A DNA stretch of 64,000 nucleotides from Acanthacorydalis orientalis (lineage: Eukaryota > Arthropoda > Insecta > Megaloptera > Corydalidae), in contig CM068315.1 in NCBI GenBank assembly GCA_034766995.1, positions 34,924,693 to 34,988,692 of the forward strand, in the 5' to 3' direction. Under the pieces are notes generated by a model. It made no database searches. It was not told the DNA's origin and saw nothing but the letters and a program-made list of their open reading frames with translations. This document shows positions 1 to 11,369 of this stretch, piece by piece. The translations under genes and the position numbers were made by a program. The first letter of the stretch is position 1. Every line of letters starts with the position of its first letter.

Positions 1-374
1 ACAAAGATTCTAAAAATACAAGCTTTTAAAATAGAAAGTGAATTTATTCGAGAATAAATTTACTTGGAATAGTTTTTTTCTTGTAAAAACAGTGAAAGAA
101 ATTGAAACTAAATAGAAGTAAAATTGATTGTTGCTAATGGAAAAAAGAAGAAATCAATCGATGAGTCGAATTCAAGTGTACAAGTGTGATTTGATTACTT
201 TTAGAACATATTATTTGTTGATTTTTAAACATAAAAGATTTAAAGAGAATAAAGGAATTTGAAATGACACATGAAAGATATTTCATATATGAAAACATTC
301 AATTAAAATTAATTGTTCTAGCACTAGGCTTGAAAGAAATCAAATTTTTAGGAATAAAAATATTCTAATCCGTA

Positions 375-705
375 CAGTTTTGTGCATTGAGTCAATTTCT
401 TTTCTTACTATAATTATTCTTCTCTTACACAATAAACAAGATTTTTTTCATCAAACATCTTCAATAAATAATTACTGATTGGCATTTCGATGACGATGCA
501 ATCATTCTCAGAGTACTATGGACACAGAAAACACTTTTTCTTTTTTTAATTTATTTTTACTGATTTTTCTGTACCTTAATTTTTTTGAAGACGATGGCAT
601 CTCTATATTAATGCACTTAAACATCAATCAAAGATTTTCAATAATCATTTATCATGTGGAGTTACAAACTAATTCATTTATGAAAGTTAACATGTTTATC
701 ATTTA
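375..705. repeat. RF1 palindromic repeat, decayed copy
   Basis: Left arm contains the RF1 phrases for CATTTCGATGACGATG and TCTCAGAGTAC; after an AT-rich spacer the right arm reads the same motifs in inverse (ATTTTTCTGTACCTT, then GACGATGGCATC, then TTCATTTATGAAAGTTAA). An open frame of 62 codons here is accidental. RF1 is described fully at 27698-28052. Confidence 0.5.
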
Positions 706-719
706 AAATTGAAGATTGA

Positions 720-1840
720 AGATATTTTACAGCATTTAAATTTTTTGAAATTGTGAAAATTAACTTTTAAAAACTACACGTTTTTTTCTGTAGAAAAAAA
801 TATGTTACTTAAACAAAAACATATTCCAGTCATAATAGATTTGGCTGTGTGGGTAAATTCATTTCCAGGCATTAATTATAACATATAATTATAAAAAAGA
901 ATATTTCGTCTTGCTTATGAATATTTATGTATTTTAACAATTAAAATTATACAAGTAAATGCATATTTTTATAATTAATTGATTCTAGAATTCTCTTTCC
1001 TGTTTTATACGCACAGATACATGAATTAAATCTAATATAAATTAACAAACGTGCACCCACTTCTTCAAATTATCGCCTCGATCGCATTGCAACGATTTAT
1101 GTAAAAAAAACTGAATAAAAATTAATTGAAAAATAAACATATCAATAATAAAGTATGCACGTATACAAGAACTGTGAACATTGTAACCGACATTCCAATA
1201 TTTGGAAGAACCATAAAACCAGTTCCGCGATAAGGATCTCTCGAACGCACGACAAGTCCATAAATTTAAATTAAATTGAGTATGTTTGAATTTTGTGGTA
1301 ATTATGTGTACTTTTTCATTTTAATGTTTTTATTTGCACGTTCGTTGCAATTAACACTGTCTGTAAAATATAAACAAGACGCGGACAACAATAAAAATTA
1401 ACGTTATTTAAGTAAATTAAATCCGGCTCGCTGCCATATGCAGTTATCAACAGATGTGTGCCTGAAAAAACAAATCATTCGAGTAATAAAAAAATTTACT
1501 CATAACATTACTACTTTATACAGTATTTAACAACGCGTGCATGGTTTAAATGTAATAAAGTTAAATAAATCGTCAATTAAATCTGAAATTACGTGTCAGG
1601 GTGTAATGTTTGAAATGTGTGGTTAATGAACTCAGATGTCGTAAATATGTAACGTATGTAAAATTAATAATAGACGTGTATATGTTTATTGCAAGCGAGA
1701 TAATAATGAGATAAACTAGCAAATGTACATAGTTTATAAGTTAAATTTATCGGAATCTAGAATCCATTTTCTCATACGATATCTGGAACAGGCAAAATCA
1801 AAAAAACTTATTTTTCTCATCTTAAAATTAACATCAATTT
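720..1840. other. AT-rich DNA, no gene seen
   Basis: Mostly simple AT-rich sequence. A somewhat more complex patch near 1170-1270 (accgacattccaatatttgg and an NNCGAACGCACGAC stretch) has no coding frame or recognised motif. Confidence 0.4.
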
Positions 1841-1844
1841 ACAT

Positions 1845-2015
1845 TTTCATAAATGCATTTTTCTTTCATCTCACAAGCAATAACAATGAATTAAATCGAC
1901 ATTTTTTCTGATCAAAAATGTTCAACAAATCATTAGTGATTATTACTTATGCGCATTTCAATGACCGTTTCAATATTCTCAAACAATTAGCGGACAGAAA
2001 AAAACAAAAATCTAG
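1845..2015. repeat. RF1 half-copy (left arm)
   Basis: Shows the left-arm order of RF1: CTGATCAAAAATGTTCAACA, a CATTA core, then TTATGCGCATTTCAATGACC. No right arm follows; RF2 sequence begins about 70 bases downstream. Confidence 0.5.
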
Positions 2016-2082
2016 AAAATATTTAATATTTTCGTAGTATTTGGTACTTACAGCACTTCAAAGATATTCGTTTTACTATCAA

Positions 2083-2345
2083 CTCTCTCTATAACTAAAA
2101 AATGACCCGCTGCTATGCGTACGTTTTATTCGTTCTCTGATTGGTTGATATCGGTCACGTGGTCTCTGTTCTGATTGATTGATATCAGTACATGATCAAT
2201 GTTTTATTTTAGGGTGTACAACGAAAGAGGATATACGATTTCAGTATAAAACTGACAAGGAATTTATTCAAAGTATTGTGTATTCACTGGAATTTTAAGA
2301 TTCTGAGTAAAAAAAACTGTTGCACATTTTAACATTATATTTTTT
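2083..2345 (+). repeat. RF2 repeat, truncated copy with CCAAT/E-box block
   Basis: Starts with CTCTCTATAACTAAAAAATG and contains two imperfect direct repeats of about 34 bases, each beginning TCTGATTGRTTGATATC. The first is followed by CACGTG. The same block occurs at 2471, 55368 and 63650. It continues through ACAACGAAAGAG and AATTTATTCAAA, which are shared with the other copies. Truncated at its left side relative to the copy beginning at 2345. Confidence 0.6.
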
Positions 2346-2850
2346 TAAACTATCAATATAGATTTATTTGTGGAATATTCAGATTTAGAGTTTTTAAGAA
2401 AATAATCTCGTCCATCAGTTGGAATTTTCTACGATTTCAAAAATAAATATGTCATAGATGGTTTGGTAATCTCTCTATAACTAAAAAATGGTCCCGCCGC
2501 CATGAGACGCTTATGCGTTCTCTGATTGGTTGATATCGGTCACATGGTCTCTGTTCTGATTGTTTGATATCAGTTACATGATCAGTGTTCTGTTTCATAG
2601 TGTACAACGAAAGAGAATACACAATTTTAGTGTAAAACTAATAAGAAATTTATTCAAAATGCTATAGTCACTGGAGCTTCAGAATAAAAAAAAATGGTAT
2701 ACATTTTAGTAAAGTATTTTGTTACGTTAAATTTTATAAACTTTTCCAATAAAAACTTTACGGCTTACATTTTACGCAGTCTATTTGTGTATATAATTTG
2801 TTAATTTCTGTTATTTGATGGTGGAAGGGAGCCTGAAGGGAGCCTGTTTA
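2345..2850 (+). repeat. RF2 repeat, longest copy in the window
   Basis: Directly follows another RF2 copy in the same orientation. From left: an AT-rich leader ending CAGTTGGAATTTTC (shared in inverse with 26400-26480); the start CTCTCTATAACTAAAAAATG; tandem CTGATTGGTTGATATC blocks; a body with TCCAATAAAAACTTTACGG; and a tail with TTAATTTCTGTTATTTG and GGAAGGGAGCC. No coding frame is visible. Type of element unknown; LTR-like or SINE-like are both possible. Confidence 0.6.
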
Positions 2851-2892
2851 GTAAAAAAAAAACAAAAGAACATACAAAACCTAATGTTTTAT

Positions 2893-3128
2893 GAATGAAT
2901 TATTTTCTGCTTTCAAAAACCACCAACATTTCTGATAAAAAATATTTAATAAATGATTATTAGATTTTTCTATACTTGAACACTTTGAGGATGATTACAT
3001 CGCCACTGAAATACATATAAATGACAATTAAGAATAATCAATAACGATTTATTGAACATTTTTAATTATTTTGTGATTTACAAAACGAGACAAATTATTT
3101 AGAAAAGTGAATTTATCTACAGTTCCAG
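2893..3128. repeat. RF1 palindromic repeat
   Basis: Left arm AATGAATTATTTTCTGCTTT...CATTTCTGATAAAAAATAT, middle TTTTTCTATACTTGAACACT, right arm TTTGAGGATGATTACATCGCC then AACGATTTATTGAACATTTT and AAAAGTGAATTTA. Both arms are present but the left is shortened. Confidence 0.6.
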
Positions 3129-3587
3129 AATTTAATTCGTTATAAAATAATTTCTCGGTAAACACAATTAAAAATCAATTTACAGTTAAAAGAATAAAAT
3201 TTATTACATTGTAAAAATCTAGTAAAAAAATTCTCTAATATTCGACTTTTAATAAGAATACTATTTTTTTCCAAGTAAACACAAATTTAAAAAGTACATA
3301 ATAATATAATTAAAACAGATATATAATATCTATTTTAATTATATGTATACAATCTTAAAATATTTTTAATTATATACAGTTATAATTACTATTTACAGTT
3401 TTATCATGAATCTTCATGCCAAGAAAAATGCTAAAATTTCGTAAAACTTATTAAATTACTTCGATTATCGTAACGGTATGCTATTATAATACAAATTAAA
3501 ATTTGTACTGATTTGAGATAATTTTAAAGGTACCTAGACGGATTTTAAAAATTACTATTTTATAAAATATTTAAATTAAATATAATA

Positions 3588-3885
3588 AGTGTCATAATAT
3601 AACTCAGACACTGGCTACATTCGCTTTCACAAATTATTTTTTTCATAAATTTTCCTAATTAGAAAAATCTGAAATGGAACACAAAAATGTCTGAGATATT
3701 TTTGTGTACTTTGGCCCTCTAAGGATGATGGAAATCGAAATGAACCTAAAAACAAACAATCAAAAATGATCAATAATCAATTAATGAACTCTTTTCGCTA
3801 GAAAAATTGTGACTTTGTAGGGCCGGAAAAAATATTTATAAAAATGAATTTAGCCAGTGTCAAAATTCTATTGTGATATATTTTT
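3588..3885. repeat. RF1 palindromic repeat with both ends recognisable
   Basis: Left end GACACTGGCTACATTCGC is the inverse of the right end GTGAATTTAGCCAGTGTC with few mismatches, and homology continues outward into a TCATAATAT / ATTGTGATAT pair. The middle has TTTGTGTACTTTGGCCCTCT. The left arm is internally shortened. This copy defines the outer limits of RF1. Confidence 0.65.
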
Positions 3886-4269
3886 ATATTTAAATAACCG
3901 ATGACTTCCTTTAACATTCATTTAAATACAAATAAGTTTTTTTCAATTCTTAAAAGAATACTTCAATAAAAAACGATTGCCTTCATTTTATTTAAAAAAG
4001 GTGTTACATGTATTAGTATTGGTATTGATCATTTACTAAAAAAATCAATGAAATGGGCATAAAAACTTACAAGAAATATTTTATACCGAATTTATAAAAT
4101 CAGACAGGTATTAATCAATTTTAAATGAATATTCTCGTCTCTAAATTTTTAAATTAAAAATAAATTGATTTTTATTATTTTGAAGTATTAGAAAGTCAAA
4201 ATTGAAGTAAACAATGAATTTTAATGAAATAAGAATCTAAAAATATAAGCTTTTAGAACGATCAAAAAT

Positions 4270-4555
4270 TTTATTTCTCAATTCTTCTTCTTCACTTCAC
4301 AAATAATACAGTACGAGTAATTATCTCATCAAAAATGTTCAATAGACTATTATCGAGTATTTTGATTGTTTTTATGCGATTTCGATAACGAGCCATCATT
4401 TTTAGCGGTGTCGAGGTACAGACAAGAGATTTTTCTAGACTTTACGCTCTGAGGATGTTAACATCGAAATACGCATAAGCAACAATCAAAAATCAAGCAA
4501 TTTCGATCAGAAAAAAATCTTTTCGGTCCATAAAATGAAAAAATATTTCATTTTT
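4270..4555. repeat. RF1 palindromic repeat
   Basis: Left arm with CATCAAAAATGTTCAATAGA, GATTTCGATAACGAGCC; right arm with TCTGAGGATGTTAACATCG, AAATACGCATAAGCAACAAT and GATCAGAAAAAAATC. The two arms are inverse of each other. Confidence 0.6.
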
Positions 4556-4589
4556 AAAAGACAATCAAAATTTTAATGGAAGATTTTAT

Positions 4590-5328
4590 TTAAAGGGCTA
4601 TCCGTACTTAGTGACATGGAAAAAAAGGTTTGAATTCGGAATTTATTTTCTCCGAAAATATAGATGATAATGAAATATTTTTTTAAAAAAATAGAAGATA
4701 TATTTATTGAGAGCATTTTGTCGAAAAATGAACATTCAAAAATATTAAAAAAAATAAACAAGAGATATGCCCGCCAACGAAGGATGGCATTTTTTTGAGA
4801 AGTTCGATTGTGACCGTTGTCGAGTTGAAACCGACCATCCGAAATCAAAAAATTACAGTGTGTTTTAAAGTTAATTACAAATATAATCGATCAGCGTTGG
4901 GCGATTTCAAACATCCTGATTTTAAAAAAATGGCGAAACTTAAGCATGAAAAACTCAAAAATGTCACCATTTTTACATAAATATTACATTTTTTTATTTT
5001 TTAAAATATATAAACGCTACTCGATTAATAATGTTTCTTAGCGTATTTCCCTAAAAAAATTCAAAACAATCCATCGATCGGTTCTCGAAATGTATGGGAC
5101 ACCATCTTCGAAAACAGTATTTCGAGAGAAACACGTTTAAGTCACAAGTATGATCCTGCTGTAGTTTAGTTAAGAATTCTTAGCTTTACTTCTAGTCGAC
5201 GAATCCAGGCCCATTCACAATTTCACAGTTATCAACATAACATTTTCAAGATATATTTTTAAGACAAACTTTTAGAAAATGCAAAAAAAAACGATTTTTC
5301 TAAGTTATAGATAGGTGTAGCCCCTTAA
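4590..5328. mobile_element. TTAA-flanked inverted-repeat element (piggyBac-like, tentative)
   Basis: The left edge is TTAA followed by AGGGCTATCCGTAC and the right edge is GGTGTAGCCCC followed by TTAA, so the ends form a short inverted repeat (RGGGCTA) inside duplicated TTAA, the target used by piggyBac-superfamily elements. The roughly 730 bp interior includes a more complex stretch around 5060-5150 with CGATCGGTTCTCGAAATG. Two overlapping open frames of 61-91 codons on opposite strands have no recognised domain. Alternative: chance TTAA in AT-rich DNA, since the inverted repeat is short. Confidence 0.4.
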
Positions 5329-5685
5329 GAAAATATATAAAATATTAACTATTTTAAAATTCTATTAAAATACGGATATAAAAAATATCAACCAGACATG
5401 AAGAAACATGTGTACGTTTCGTCAACGAAATAAAAACAAACATAAATATTTTGATTACTAATAAAATTGTACATCTGTATGAAAAGACTTTATTATTTTT
5501 AGAATGTTTTTAAAAACTGCTAGTAAATTATTCTAAAATCATTCTGAAATACAACTGATCTGATTCCATATTTAAATTAATAAAAAGGAACATTTTAATA
5601 GAAACAATTCATTATTTTTTTTCATTTATGATTTGTCATAAGCAAATATAATATTATTATTTACTTTACGTTAATTTTGAAAATG
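5329..5685. other. AT-rich DNA, nothing recognised
   Basis: Low-complexity AT-rich sequence without open frames, inverted repeats or motifs that I can support. Confidence 0.4.
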
Positions 5686-5686
5686 T

Positions 5687-5760
5687 AGTCGAACTCGGTT
5701 ATAGTCAATGCGGATATAATGAGTTCCAGTTATAGTAAGCCAACGTTCATATAGATTTCT
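5687..5760. repeat. Possible terminal piece of a pogo/Tc1-type element
   Basis: Reads GTCGAACTCGGTTATAGTC, then GGATATAATGAGTTCC and GTTATAGTAAGCC. Alternating CGGTTATA / TATAATGAG phrases are typical of terminal repeats of some insect pogo-like DNA transposons. Only one end is found, so this is a fragment at best. Confidence 0.25.
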
Positions 5761-6099
5761 ATTCTCACATATCCTGCATACTAACTTTTATTTTTATTAT
5801 TAGCGCGTTGCACGATATACCGAACATATCTAATCCTTTCTAAGAAATTTTTCCTCTCTTCCATGACGATTAACCTTATTTTTTTACAACAGATACAAGA
5901 TAAAAGACACGGATATCGGTATATAAAAATTCTTATAAAATAAAATGCGTTGTTTCTGCATTCCATGCAACTTAAAATTTATAACCAATGGACATGAACA
6001 TCATTAAAAATGTAAACCTTTCTTATTAAATATTTGTTATATTATATCTAATCAATCCAAAGTAGCAAGGAAATAATGAACACCTATTTTTGATTTTTA

Positions 6100-6240
6100 C
6101 AAATGAATTTTTCCACTTACCTCAGTACAAAATAATACTTTTTACGATATAAATATTAAATAGTTGATTACTGATCATCTTTGATTGTTGTTTATTCGCA
6201 TTTCGATATCGATATTATTATCCTCAGAACTAGTACATAG
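6100..6240. repeat. RF1 half-copy (left arm)
   Basis: Contains ACAAATGAATTTTTCCACTT, GATTGTTGTTTATTCGCATT, TCGATATCGATATTATTATC and CTCAGAACTAGTACA in the order of the RF1 left arm. No right arm follows. Confidence 0.5.
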
Positions 6241-6259
6241 ATTAAATATTATAGATTTA

Positions 6260-7370
6260 ATGAGATAGATTTATGATCTATGCTTAGGTGAAAGTCAATT
6301 GTTTGAATCTGGTAGTGTTGGCACTAATATAACAAATAACAGTTTTAATAAGAAAATATATTTTATATTATATTTGAGTACAAGTGTTTTTGTAAGTTTA
6401 TAAAAAATATTATTTTATTTTTTATAAAATCTATTTCCTTTTAAATTGTATATAACTGTACGAAATTTCTATTCGAGAAAAAATATTTGAAAGTCCTGAT
6501 AAATTATGGATGTATTCGAGATAAAATATCAGATAAAAGTATTTTAAATTTATGAATATATACACTTTTTCAATATTATGAGACGTTGTAAGTGGTATAA
6601 GAGATATATGGTACCTTAAACTTGAGTTTAGAGATGATTTTTCTATTTATCGAAATTTATAAATATTATTTTCATATTTTTTATTCTTAATATTTGATAG
6701 TAAATTCGATACGAAAATGTCTTGATTTCAATTTGACGACACAAACATTTTTCAAATAAATAGTTCTATTTATTGTACCAATTAAAAAATGCTTTTTAAA
6801 CATGAATAAAAAACGTAAATATATATTTTATTTATGAAAATTAAGCTACTTGGGCCTTACTAACAACGATTTTCAAGTAAACATGACAAACAATATAACA
6901 ATTTTAGGCATGGGAAAGTTATAAGATTTGCATAGTGTAAAAAGAGTTAGAATATATTAAAATAACGAGTATAACAGAGAATGAGTTATGCAATGTAGAA
7001 ATCTATAATGTTTTTGTTAACAGTGATGTCTTTGATATTGCCACATTTTCATAGATAAGAAGAAATTGTGAAACAAGCCAATTGTGGATAAATTATAATT
7101 CATTTCTTTAAAACGGTACAGGAAATCTTTACAAAATTTTATACATACTTCCATCTATTCATAACATATGCAAAAAATTTGTAACAATTCTAATTGTTTT
7201 AAATTGTGTTCTTTTTGACATTATACTCGGTAAATGTAACATTTTATTATAAGAGTGTGAAAAAATATTGAAAACTTAAATTACAATTTCAAAACATAGA
7301 ACCATCTTAAATTTTTTTATCAATTACTCGGTATAACAACTTGTATCCTTCATATTTATATATTTTTTTA
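6260..7370. other. AT-rich DNA, no gene seen
   Basis: Continuous AT-rich sequence with no open frame above 60 codons and no repeat that I can match elsewhere in the window. Confidence 0.4.
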
Positions 7371-7376
7371 AATATA

Positions 7377-7914
7377 TTAGATTTGTATGAAAATAATTGA
7401 GGTTTTTGTTTTCTGAATTCAAACTTTATTTTTTTCACTGAATGTGTCATTTCATCATGTTAATATCATTTTAAAGTACATTTTCCGGTCTGTATTTTGG
7501 TAACATCGACTTTGGTTTTATTATTAATTTTGTTTCAAATTGGGCTATTCAATTAAAGATGGAAAAGAAGTAAATAAGAGAAACTTTTGTATGAGTTCAA
7601 AACGGATGGTAAAGCAGCAAAAATTTCTCGTAAACTAAACGATGCTTTTATGTGGCTTGCAATGGTGGTTCCAAAAAGTTCGCGCTGAGGGACGAAAGCC
7701 CTGAAGATGAAGAAGGTCACGGGCGTCCTTCTTCAGTTCATAATGACCAACTGAAGGCGTTAGTTAAATCAGAACCACGCACAACAATTCGAGAGCTTGC
7801 ACAAAAGTTAGGCGTTAGTCATCCAATAGTTCTGAACCATTTAAAACTACTTAATTTAAAAAATGTGCATGAATTTGAAGGATATAAACCGCAATTATTT
7901 TTCTACCAACCTAA
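7377..7914 (+). mobile_element. Mariner deletion derivative, copy A (class 1)
   Basis: A 538 bp element bounded by inverted ends related to TTAGGTTGGTAGAAAAATAA and flanked by TA on both sides, the mariner target. Coding runs rightward: a start region around 7560 (MEKK, with an early stop and frameshifts), then an open stretch from 7652 that includes DEEGHGRPSSVHNDQ, LKALVKSEPRTTIRELAQKL and GVSHPIVLNHLK. This is the double helix-turn-helix DNA-binding half of a cecropia-type mariner transposase. The catalytic half is absent; after HLK the sequence passes through AATGTGCATGAATTTGAAGG straight into the right terminal repeat. The open frame continues by chance to 8035 in flanking DNA. Cannot transpose by itself. 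Confidence 0.85.
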
Positions 7915-7984
7915 TACTAATATAAATCAAATATGTGTTAAATATGATATAAAACATTTTTTCAAATACATTCTTTTTTCATAC

Positions 7985-8280
7985 CATGAACCACATACAA
8001 TTTTTGATCAAAAATGTTCAATAAAACATAACTGATCATTTATATCACTTACATATGTGATGCTGATATCATCAGCATTGAACAGCATCAAGTTACAGAA
8101 AGATTTTTCAATTATTTTGTAATAATTATTAAATAATAATTATTTTAAATAATTATTTTACAATTAAATACATCAATACTTATTTATTGAAGATTTCTGA
8201 TCGGAAAATGTTTTGGTGTGAAAATAGGTCATCTATGAAAGTGTATTTTGATACACTGTCCGATTGCATTGTGATATAAA
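7985..8280. repeat. RF1 palindromic repeat, decayed
   Basis: Left arm TTTTTGATCAAAAATGTTCA; a centre with the short perfect palindrome-like TGATGCTGATATCATCAGCA; right part CTGATCGGAAAATGTTTTGG, ATCTATGAAAGTGTATTTTG and ATTGCATTGTGATATAA, which is the RF1 outer end. Lies about 70 bases beyond mariner copy A. Confidence 0.5.
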
Positions 8281-8537
8281 ATTTTTTTTTCAATGAAACT
8301 AAAATACCATTTCTTAAAAAAGACATTTAAAGATCTCGTGTAATATTTCATTCATGTCACTTGTACTGAAGATACATATGATTAAAATGTGTCATTGTGA
8401 AAGTATGTATAAGAAAACAGACACGTTTTTTTAGATTTTGGTATTTAAACAATGTAAATTAATAAAATTTTACATAGTAAAAAATGTCAAGAGATGAGTT
8501 CATTTAATGAGTCGTATGATTGCTCTTTTTGTGTATA

Positions 8538-8551
8538 AGTATGTATGTATG

Positions 8552-8586
<35 letters not shown>
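8538..8586. repeat. (ATGT)n-(AT)n microsatellite
   Basis: Four to five ATGT units followed by about 15 AT units. Produces spurious Ile-Tyr open frames on the minus strand. Confidence 0.9.
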
Positions 8587-8588
<2 letters not shown>

Positions 8589-8689
8589 AATACACATGTG
8601 TGTATATTGGAGAGAGTGTGATGTAAATAGAAAAAAAAATTTGTAAAAATGTGCGAAGCATCATTATCAACAACATACAAATAAATAAA

Positions 8690-9235
8690 CACATGCATGG
8701 CAGAAACAGGACTAGCGTCAAGCTGAGAACGAAGGAAACGGCCCTCGTCTCCACACTACCACAACAACACAACGATCGTACCGAAAAACTCCCGTCCGCC
8801 TGACAGACATCCTCGGCCGGTGAAATATTTACTGCAAAAGGAAATGGAGCATGCTGTTTCGCTCACCTACACCGTCGCAACAACGGGGTTTCATTATTTA
8901 TATAAATCACTGCTGCTCTACATGCGTATATACGACGACCGACTACATTTTTAAATCCCTTTTGGGCCACACATGGTTTTTGTCTAACGTGTTTTTTCCT
9001 CTTTCGAAGGTTTAAGGTCGCTCGAAATTATCTTTTTCCTCGTTTTCGACTTTTTCTAGAGCGCGCGACGCGCTGTAATTGATGCCGAGAATTTGTTTAT
9101 TTCTAGGAACGAGTTGTCAAAGGCATTAGCGGAAGAGTTGAAATTATAAGTAATCTCGAGTCGGTGACGTTTAAGAAAACGTTCTAGTCTTTTTTTTATT
9201 CTTTCATTCTTCGTGAGACGTACAGATGGATTTGA
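8690..9235. other. Complex, higher-GC island, function unknown
   Basis: Markedly richer in G+C and CpG than its surroundings, for example CCTCGGCCGGTG at about 8812 and GCGCGCGACGCGC at about 9061. No repeat match within the window. A 62-codon minus-strand frame (9056-9244) has a basic stretch (KKRLERFLKRHR) but no recognised domain or splice context. Candidate conserved non-coding or regulatory sequence, or an unrecognised exon. Confidence 0.4.
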
Positions 9236-9249
9236 TAAATTCACTGTTT

Positions 9250-9785
9250 TATGAGATTTAAAACTGTACAGTGTGTTTACTCGTTTGAAGTTTGATTGTT
9301 GTGAATTTAAGAGATTTAGAATGTCAATAAGACATTGAGAAGTTAAAGAAAAGATTTACAGGCAATAAAATTATAAATAAAACATTTAAGTCGTTACTCA
9401 AAATATGATTTTTATAATAGATACTCAACAAAAATTATATTAAATTTACATTTAAATACAACTGTAGTACTTTTCGAAGAAAGTTGACATCAGTTTGATT
9501 AATACAATAAAATCAAATTAATATTCAGAACAATTGATCATATAAATATTTTTGTGTTAGTAAAAAACACTTTTTTTTAGAAAATGATAATTATGAAACA
9601 TGAATACCTGAATTAGTATAAGTAAATACCTACAAGATTTATAAATTAGTTTTTCAGAATAAAGTCGCATTAAAATGAATTTTGATATTAATATACTTCA
9701 AACAAGCTCGCTATAAGCATGACTGTCGTAGATTTGAAATTTAAATCGTATACAAAAAATAAATGAACACTTTTTATGAATTATA
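9250..9785. other. AT-rich DNA, nothing recognised
   Basis: Low-complexity AT-rich stretch. No open frame or repeat boundary that I can support. Confidence 0.4.
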
Positions 9786-9788
9786 TTC

Positions 9789-9789
<1 letters not shown>

Positions 9790-9838
<49 letters not shown>
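9790..9838. repeat. (AT)n microsatellite
   Basis: About 24 uninterrupted AT units just left of an RF1 copy. Confidence 0.95.
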
Positions 9839-9839
<1 letters not shown>

Positions 9840-9869
9840 ACATACTGATAAAATAAATTCCTATTTATT

Positions 9870-10078
9870 ATAAAACAGATTTTTCTCTACCTTAAGTTCT
9901 CAGTGTTTTGAAAATCATGCTATCGTCTTCGAAATACTCATAAGGTACAATCATAACGATCAATAGCCAATTATTTAACATTTTTGATTAGACATTTTTT
10001 ATAAGTTTGTGGAAGAATTAAAAAAAAACATTTCTGAAAGTGAATTTAGCCAGTCATAAAACTATTTTTGTGATAAAA
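9870..10078. repeat. RF1 right arm and centre
   Basis: Contains ATTTTTCTCTACCTTAAGTT, CGTCTTCGAAATACTCATAA, ACATTTTTGATTAGACATTT, GTTTGTGGAAGAATT and GAAAGTGAATTTAGCCAGTC in right-arm order. The (AT)n tract at 9790 occupies the place where the left arm would be. Confidence 0.6.
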
Positions 10079-10417
10079 GGAATATTGAAAATATTAAATC
10101 TTAGGAATATATAATATTAAATATTAAAATCTATGAATATATTTTTAATATCATTGTAAATGCATTAAATAACACATTATCTGTATTTCCTGCTTATCTT
10201 GAAAAATTAAATATTGTCATTAAAAAACAAACTTCTAGTAACAAGTTCATCTATAAATAAATTGATTAATTGTGCATATATTTATATATCTAAAGAAATG
10301 ACTGTATAAATAGTTTATAAAAATATTATTTCTAAGAACTGGGAAAAATATTTTCTTAAAAATAAAAAAATAAAAATTATATATTTAACCTCAGATAACC
10401 TTATATCAGTGTATTTA

Positions 10418-10423
10418 TGTATG

Positions 10424-10481
<58 letters not shown>
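10418..10481. repeat. (ATGT)n-(AT)n microsatellite
   Basis: A few ATGT units run into about 25 AT units; the minus strand gives a spurious poly(Ile-Tyr) frame. Confidence 0.95.
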
Positions 10482-10482
<1 letters not shown>

Positions 10483-10816
10483 CATGTTATTGAATTGCAA
10501 TAAAGATTTAATTTAATGTTGCGATTCGACTTAATATGCATATGACATTGTTATGCACACTTTGTTTAATTTCAAATAAATAATCATAATGTTCAAACCC
10601 TATGGATTATTGCGACGAAACATCTATTTGTTTTCATTTACATTTCAGATAGTATTTTTATCAAATTTTCTAGGTAAATGACGTAAAATGTCATGATTAT
10701 ATTTTTTTCCTTAGCATAGTACTAATCGGAATACATTATTAATTTTTAAAACTTCGTTAGTTGAGAAATTTCTACTCGAAGAAATGAAAACACAGTTGAG
10801 CAACATAGATATCTTA

Positions 10817-11367
10817 TTAGGCTGGTAGAATAATAAATGCGGTTTATGACCTTCAAATTCATGTACATTTTTTAATTTAAGTGGTTTTAAATGGTCTAGA
10901 ACTGTTGGATGACTAACTCCTAACTTTTATGCAAACTGTCGAATCGTTGTGCGTGGGTCTGATTCAACTAACGCTTTCTCTTGGTCGTTATGAACTGAAG
11001 GACGCCCGTGACCTTCATCTTCTAATCTCTCATCTCCAGCACGAAATTTTTGGAACCACCATTGTGCGTTCCTTAACAGTACCCATACCAAAAGCATCCT
11101 TTAGTATACGAACAGTTTCTGCTGCTGTACTACTCGTGAACTCATACAAAAATTACTCTTATTTGCTCCTTTTCCATCTTTAATTTAATTGCCCAATTTG
11201 AAGCAAAATTAATAATAAAACCAAAGTTAATATTACCAAAATACAGACCGAAAAATGCACTTTAAAATGATATTAAAATGAAGACGATGAAATGACACTT
11301 CCACTAAAAAAAAATTAAGGTTAGAATTCACAAAAGAAAAACCGCAATTATTTTCTTACCAGCCTAA
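10817..11367 (-). mobile_element. Mariner deletion derivative, copy B (class 1)
   Basis: A 551 bp element with TTAGGCTGGTAGAATAATAA at the left and ACCAGCCTAA at the right, flanked by TA. Coding is on the minus strand, starting near 11180 (MEKEQ), and shows the mariner DNA-binding half with several frameshifts: fragments such as WFQKFRAGDE-like sequence and RTTIRQ can be followed in changing frames. The catalytic half is missing and the junction tail (ATGTACATGAATTTGAAGG in minus-strand sense) is the class 1 tail shared with copy A. An 84-codon plus-strand frame (10929-11183) is only the antisense of this. Confidence 0.8.
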
Positions 11368-11369
11368 TA

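Noticed and set aside
2083..2850. RF2 pair as the two LTRs of a retrovirus-like element
   Set aside because: The two copies are nearly adjacent, one is truncated, and there is no gag or pol sequence between or near them.
10929..11183. 84-codon plus-strand frame
   Set aside because: It is the antisense of the mariner derivative; the same applies to 23944-24198, 37357-37593 and 43386-43604.
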